Below, in pieces: positions 60,555 to 64,000 of a stretch of 64,000 nt of DNA; the first letter of the stretch is position 1; each line of letters starts with the position of its first letter. The position numbers and the translations under genes are program-made. Location of the stretch: NCBI GenBank assembly GCA_963605415.1, contig CAVCUL010000001.1, positions 124,001-188,000 on the forward strand, given 5' to 3'. The DNA is from CAG-217 sp963605415 (GTDB lineage Bacteria > Bacillota > Clostridia > Oscillospirales > Acutalibacteraceae). Below the pieces are notes generated by a model, which was not told the origin of the DNA, searched no databases, and worked only from the letters and a program-made list of their open reading frames with translations.

Positions 60555-60662
60555 TTGTCTTTTCCTCCTAAAAAAATTTTGAACGGTTGCCCATTCGTTT
60601 TATTTTCGGACTTATGTCCTGCCCCTCACCCCAAAGGGTGAGAGGACTTTTTTAAACAAAAA
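60555..60662 (-). repeat. Duplicated leader region, copy 2
   Basis: Same order of elements as copy 1: GTCCTCTCACCC hairpin, small hairpin GGAC-ATAA-GTCC, the conserved AAAATAAAACGAATGGGCAA stretch and the ribosome site. The second hairpin differs from copy 1 by a paired change (G-C to A-T). Confidence 0.75.
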
Positions 60663-61901
60663 TTAGGCTGTTGTATCCTTAACAACCTGGTACCAGGTTA
60701 CGCCGTCAATTTCTACTTCTACTTGTTTGTAGCCGTCAGCGATCTTGATGCCAATGCCCGTCTCTTCATTATAATTATCCGCAGCCTGCCATGCGGTTAC
60801 AGCTTCTTTTCCGCTGTACCCTTTCAGAGGCTTGTTGTACAGACCGCCCTTGATGATGATGGTTCCGCCGTTACCGTCTTTAACCGGATTCGATATATTG
60901 AAAATTTCTCCGGTAGGACCTGACATGAACGTTCCTTCATTGACGATGATTGAAGCGTCGTTATTCGCGTAGATCAACTGAACGCCTTTATCTCCGCTTG
61001 TATTATCGTAAGTACCGCCGTTGATCACCAGGTGTATGCCACGCTGTGCCCAGATCGCCATCTGATTGCTCTTCACAGTGCCGTCACCGTAAATGGTAAT
61101 CGTGTCCGCCATGGTGGGATATTCGTTTTTGTCAAAGTGCAGTGCCGCAAGGTCTACGAAGTTCTCGTCACCATATGCCGTTGTACTGTTATAATTTACA
61201 TTGGCGGTAAAGTTCTCCACTACCATGGCGGAGTTGCCAGCCTTGATAGCCTCGTTCACTTTCGCAACCGAATTAACATATACATCAGGATAAGTAGCAT
61301 CCTTGTCGTACTGGTTGTCGTAGCTATCGTTCTCCACCGTATCCTGGGTAGCCACAACGATAATATAGACACCGTCGATGGAAAGGTTCTGGTACTCGTT
61401 GCCTGCGGTGGTCTGCATTTTGCCGGTGATGGTGATGGCATCGGTCACAGCGCCTGCGGCAAGGTTACCTTCCCATGAATCAAGTGCTGCAACATCCGTG
61501 TCGCCAACCTTTGCACTGAAATCAATAACCTCAAGCAGCTTTGCGGGATTCTCATCGCCGACGACGCCGCTGATCAGAACCTTGTACTTAAGGGCGAGAT
61601 TGCCGTTGTTTTTGATGCGGAAGCTCTTAAGGTTGTATGTACAACCGGGCTCCCAAAGGACTGTCTCGTTCTCGTGTCCTGAAGCCTTTTCCCATGTCAG
61701 GGCTTCGTCTGCATCGAGCTTTGCGGTGTTATCAGCATTCCACAGTTCAACTTTCAGCGTTCCGGACTGAATCTTGTTTACCGCAGTGGAAGCGGAGTCC
61801 GTGAACCAAGCAAATGTGGTACCGATGAACATGGCCAGGCACATTACAATTGCAAATGCGCTGGAGACCAATGCACGCTTGGTGCTTTTGCTGTTTGTCA
61901 T
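60663..61901 (-). CDS. TasA/CalY-like secreted protein with beta-helix tail (paralogue 1)
   Basis: 412 residues. SipW-type signal (TTFAWFTDSASTAVNKIQSG), TasA-like domain with LWEPGCTYNLKSFRIKNNGNL, the boundary NDSYDNQYDKDATYP (about 198-212), then a beta-helix-like region (about 255-370; VINGGTYDNTSG, IIIKGGLYN) and a C-terminal EIDGVTWYQVVKD strand. First of three tandem paralogues, directly downstream of the signal peptidase gene. Its leader differs from those of the other two. Confidence 0.83.
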   Translation of the reverse strand: MTNSKSTKRALVSSAFAIVMCLAMFIGTTFAWFTDSASTAVNKIQSGTLKVELWNADNTAKLDADEALTWEKASGHENETVLWEPGCTYNLKSFRIKNNGNLALKYKVLISGVVGDENPAKLLEVIDFSAKVGDTDVAALDSWEGNLAAGAVTDAITITGKMQTTAGNEYQNLSIDGVYIIVVATQDTVENDSYDNQYDKDATYPDVYVNSVAKVNEAIKAGNSAMVVENFTANVNYNSTTAYGDENFVDLAALHFDKNEYPTMADTITIYGDGTVKSNQMAIWAQRGIHLVINGGTYDNTSGDKGVQLIYANNDASIIVNEGTFMSGPTGEIFNISNPVKDGNGGTIIIKGGLYNKPLKGYSGKEAVTAWQAADNYNEETGIGIKIADGYKQVEVEIDGVTWYQVVKDTTA

Positions 61902-61956
61902 TGTTTATTCCTCCTTTTCATTTTTTCAATGACAATATGTAATCACGATCCCGTGT

Positions 61957-62664
61957 TTACACCTGTGGGGTGTCGTTGGGCGGTGCCTGCGAACCTTGCG
62001 GCGGGGCCTGCCCCATTTGGTTTTTCATTTGCAGCAGCTGCTGCATCATACGCTGAGTCTCAGCGCGCTCCGCGTCAATCTGGTCCCGCTGGGCCTGCAG
62101 CTCCGCCTGCTGCTCAGACTTATATTTTCTGAACAGGCGAATGCAGCGCACGCCCTCTAACAAAATCAAAATCAAAAACGGTACAAAAATGCACACGATA
62201 TAGCCGGGCGTGGTTTTCAAAAACTGGAAGAATGTGCCCACCTTGGGAATGCTCCGTTGGTACTTACCCAGTACATAGGGATAAGTGACCACAGTCTCAT
62301 CGTCTGTATCCGTGGTGGTACCGTAGGTGATAAAGCCCGGCTCGCCGTTTGCATCCGTGGTTAATTTGCGGATTTTATGGGTAACGGTTTCGCCGTAATT
62401 CGAGGTGTTCTGCGAGGTATAGGCAATAATGTCGCCCTCTTTTAAAGTGGAGCAGTCCACCTGCTTGACCAGAACCAGATCCCCGGCATCAAAGTCCGTC
62501 GCCTTCATGGAGTCTGACAAAACGATAAACGCCTTGTAGCCAAACAGGTTACGGTCTGCCCGATCAAAGGTGGCAACGGACACAATGGTAAACACCATCA
62601 TGCAGGCCGCCAGGGCCACCATCAGCCACACAAAAATGCTGCGGATCACTTTTAATACTTTCAT
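61957..62664 (-). CDS. sipW: SipW-type signal peptidase I
   Basis: 235 residues. One N-terminal transmembrane helix (about 12-33), the nucleophile S52 in VLSDSMKATDF, GDIIAYTS, and H96 in TVTHKIRK in place of the bacterial Lys, i.e. the ER/SipW-type Ser-His enzyme. A second transmembrane segment (about 170-190) and a Gln/Glu-rich helical cytoplasmic tail (about 195-235, ending PPQGSQAPPNDT) follow. SipW peptidases mature TasA-like biofilm fibre proteins, and three such substrates follow directly. Confidence 0.9.
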   Translation of the reverse strand: MKVLKVIRSIFVWLMVALAACMMVFTIVSVATFDRADRNLFGYKAFIVLSDSMKATDFDAGDLVLVKQVDCSTLKEGDIIAYTSQNTSNYGETVTHKIRKLTTDANGEPGFITYGTTTDTDDETVVTYPYVLGKYQRSIPKVGTFFQFLKTTPGYIVCIFVPFLILILLEGVRCIRLFRKYKSEQQAELQAQRDQIDAERAETQRMMQQLLQMKNQMGQAPPQGSQAPPNDTPQV

Positions 62665-62674
62665 TGATTGCTCC

Positions 62675-63220
62675 TTAGGTAAATAGCTTATTGGGGTTGT
62701 TCTTGGTTTGGGTAGCCTGAGCGCACATAGTAAAGGTCAGGTCCAGATTCTGGGTATCATTGCCCATGCCCTCCGGGTAATGAAAATACACGGTCAGGTC
62801 CCGGCGCTGGCCGATCTTCAGCGTATCGTCGGCGGCCACCACATTCTTCTCTGTCAAGTCCTCTGCCGTGCCGGAATAGAGGGTCTTGTCGCCGTCCTTA
62901 ATGGTTACCTGCAACACACGCCCTAACCCGCCGGACACATTGTCCAAATAAATCTTGTAGTACACATCCCATGTGCTCTCGTTCTCAATAAAGAAGTCTT
63001 TCTTCACCGTCATACCCGGCTCAAAGAGAAACTCATGCTCCTGAATCACCGGCTTGCCGTCATTGAGATTGATTTGCACATCGCCGGTATGAAACAGATT
63101 GTTCTCTACCGAGACGGTGGCAAACACAAGGGCAAAGGTGGTAATGCACAGGCAGACGGATAAAAGAACGATTGCAATGATACCGCCTCTGATTTTCTTC
63201 GCGGTATTTTGCTCAGCCAT
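62675..63220 (-). CDS. TasA-like exported protein, atypical signal
   Basis: 181 residues. An N-terminal hydrophobic helix (about 11-35) without the AWFT motif is followed by a beta-sandwich of the TasA/camelysin type (GDVQINLNDGKPV, FLFEPGMTVKKDFFIENES, VYYKIYLDNVSGG). The start ATG at 63220 has GGAGGATGAAGCGC upstream and overlaps the preceding gene by eight bases. It may be a minor fibre component or nucleator. Confidence 0.75.
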   Translation of the reverse strand: MAEQNTAKKIRGGIIAIVLLSVCLCITTFALVFATVSVENNLFHTGDVQINLNDGKPVIQEHEFLFEPGMTVKKDFFIENESTWDVYYKIYLDNVSGGLGRVLQVTIKDGDKTLYSGTAEDLTEKNVVAADDTLKIGQRRDLTVYFHYPEGMGNDTQNLDLTFTMCAQATQTKNNPNKLFT

Positions 63221-64000
63221 GCGCTTCATCCTCCTTCCGCTTGCGAGTAGCCAGTAGAATAATCAGCACACTGCCGGACACCGCCACCAGGCAAATCCAG
63301 GGCAACAGGTTCCGATCGTTACCGGTATGGGGCGAGGGGTCCAGATTGCCTGTCTCCTCCACCCACCAGCTGAAATCGGCGATCAAATCTTGATTTTGAT
63401 AGGCATTGCCCACGCTTGTATCCAGATAAGCGGTAATTTCGTAATAGAGCTCGTCGGTGGTGCTGTCGGCCGACACCAACTTATGGGTCAGACTGGCCGG
63501 CATATCCCGCATCAGACCGTCATACATGGTCTCGCCTGTGGTGAGCAATTTGATTTTCACTTTCAGCACCTGGGCCAACTTTTCGTAGCCGGGGCGCACG
63601 GTGGCTTTGTAATGGACGGTGACCGTGTCGTGATAGGACACCTGCACCCGGAAGTATTTGGTCTCCTGATCGCCCGGGAACATATTGCCCACCTGAAAGG
63701 GTGTATTTTCCTCCGGCTGCTTATTGTATAAATCAATGGTAGCCGCCTGCTTCTTGCCGCCGGTGCTTTGGCTTTTGGCGGTGGTTTTGGCGGTAGTTTT
63801 GGCGGTAGGACCGGACCGGTCTTTTACAGCGGTGGTCGCTGCAGGGGCTGCGGCCGCCTGGGTGGTGTCTGCCTCCGTTGCAGACGCCGTGCTACCGTCG
63901 GTGGTGCTCTCCTCCTCCGGGGTAATCAAATTATCCGGCACGGCAACCACGGCCGTCTCGCTTTTTGCCAAATGATTGTAGATCAGAGTACCACCCAAGG
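63213..64000 (-). CDS. Surface protein with TasA-like domain and sortase-like tail, 5' end outside window
   Basis: The frame is open to the window edge; at least 261 residues. A disordered Thr/Ala/Lys-rich stretch (with repeated TAKTTAK) precedes a TasA-like domain (VGNMFPGDQETKYFRVQV, VHYKATV). The C-terminus has PHTGN, a hydrophobic segment and RKRK, like an LPXTG-type sorting signal. It could anchor the fibre to the wall, similar in role to TapA. The true start is not visible. Confidence 0.75.
   Translation of the reverse strand, partial: LGGTLIYNHLAKSETAVVAVPDNLITPEEESTTDGSTASATEADTTQAAAAPAATTAVKDRSGPTAKTTAKTTAKSQSTGGKKQAATIDLYNKQPEENTPFQVGNMFPGDQETKYFRVQVSYHDTVTVHYKATVRPGYEKLAQVLKVKIKLLTTGETMYDGLMRDMPASLTHKLVSADSTTDELYYEITAYLDTSVGNAYQNQDLIADFSWWVEETGNLDPSPHTGNDRNLLPWICLVAVSGSVLIILLATRKRKEDEAHG

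Overview
The window looks like a chromosome segment of a spore-forming, GC-rich, low-motility-signal gut Clostridia member, most likely order Oscillospirales (Ruminococcaceae or Oscillospiraceae); this is inferred from gene content, not from a database match. Supporting features are dipicolinate synthase genes behind a sigma-K-like promoter, cyclic-di-AMP synthase, RNase J, SipW/TasA-type secretion, TTG starts, strong GGAGG ribosome sites and a CoA-transferase of the butyrate-fermentation family. I see no prophage, transposase, CRISPR array or rRNA.

Layout. 1-9.6 kb (minus): an unusual type IIA topoisomerase pair, then a housekeeping operon rnj-rplI-dnaB-tilS-ftsH. 9.7-17.8 kb: rnhA, a VanW/fibronectin secreted protein, araBD, a CNNM-type membrane protein, comF-comEA and an acyltransferase. 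17.9-19.1 kb: nine tRNA genes in three transcription units. 19.2-22.8 kb: hslO, a methyltransferase, a YerC-type regulator, a sodium-coupled transporter and tRNA-Leu. 22.9-27.7 kb: a polyamine-type ABC operon (potABCD plus a HAD phosphatase). 27.7-30.5 kb: dpaAB and, divergently, murC. 30.6-33.1 kb: a CoA-transferase with a lipoyl-less E2 acyltransferase. 33.2-44.4 kb (minus): ybbR-cdaA, a cysteine-desulfurase-like protein with a DUF3343 partner, a transporter with a large cytoplasmic tail, and a four-gene set of a beta-helix protein, Sir2, radical SAM enzyme and a transglutaminase-like lipoprotein that has lost its catalytic residues. 44.4-50.3 kb (plus): mnmA, then an iron-type dehydrogenase, ABC transporter and xth operon. 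50.4-54.8 kb (minus): S26-type peptidase, ABC exporter, GH2 enzyme and cyclophilin.

The two most interesting regions are at the right end. At 54.87-57.2 kb a consensus promoter leads into a cobalamin riboswitch, followed by a DUF4430 lipoprotein and a secreted alpha-helical repeat protein with a sortase-like tail. These two proteins resemble the C-terminal and N-terminal halves of animal transcobalamin/intrinsic factor, so they may form a split, surface-displayed B12-capture device. At 57.4-64 kb (minus, running off the window) is a seven-gene SipW/TasA-type surface-fibre operon: a Ser-His signal peptidase, three paralogous substrates with a common head and variable beta-helix tails, two further TasA-like proteins (one with a sortase-like tail) and a membrane protein. 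The leaders of two paralogues are duplicated and show a compensatory base-pair change.

Functions are assigned from motifs read by eye; promoters and terminators are consensus matches and are not experimentally supported.
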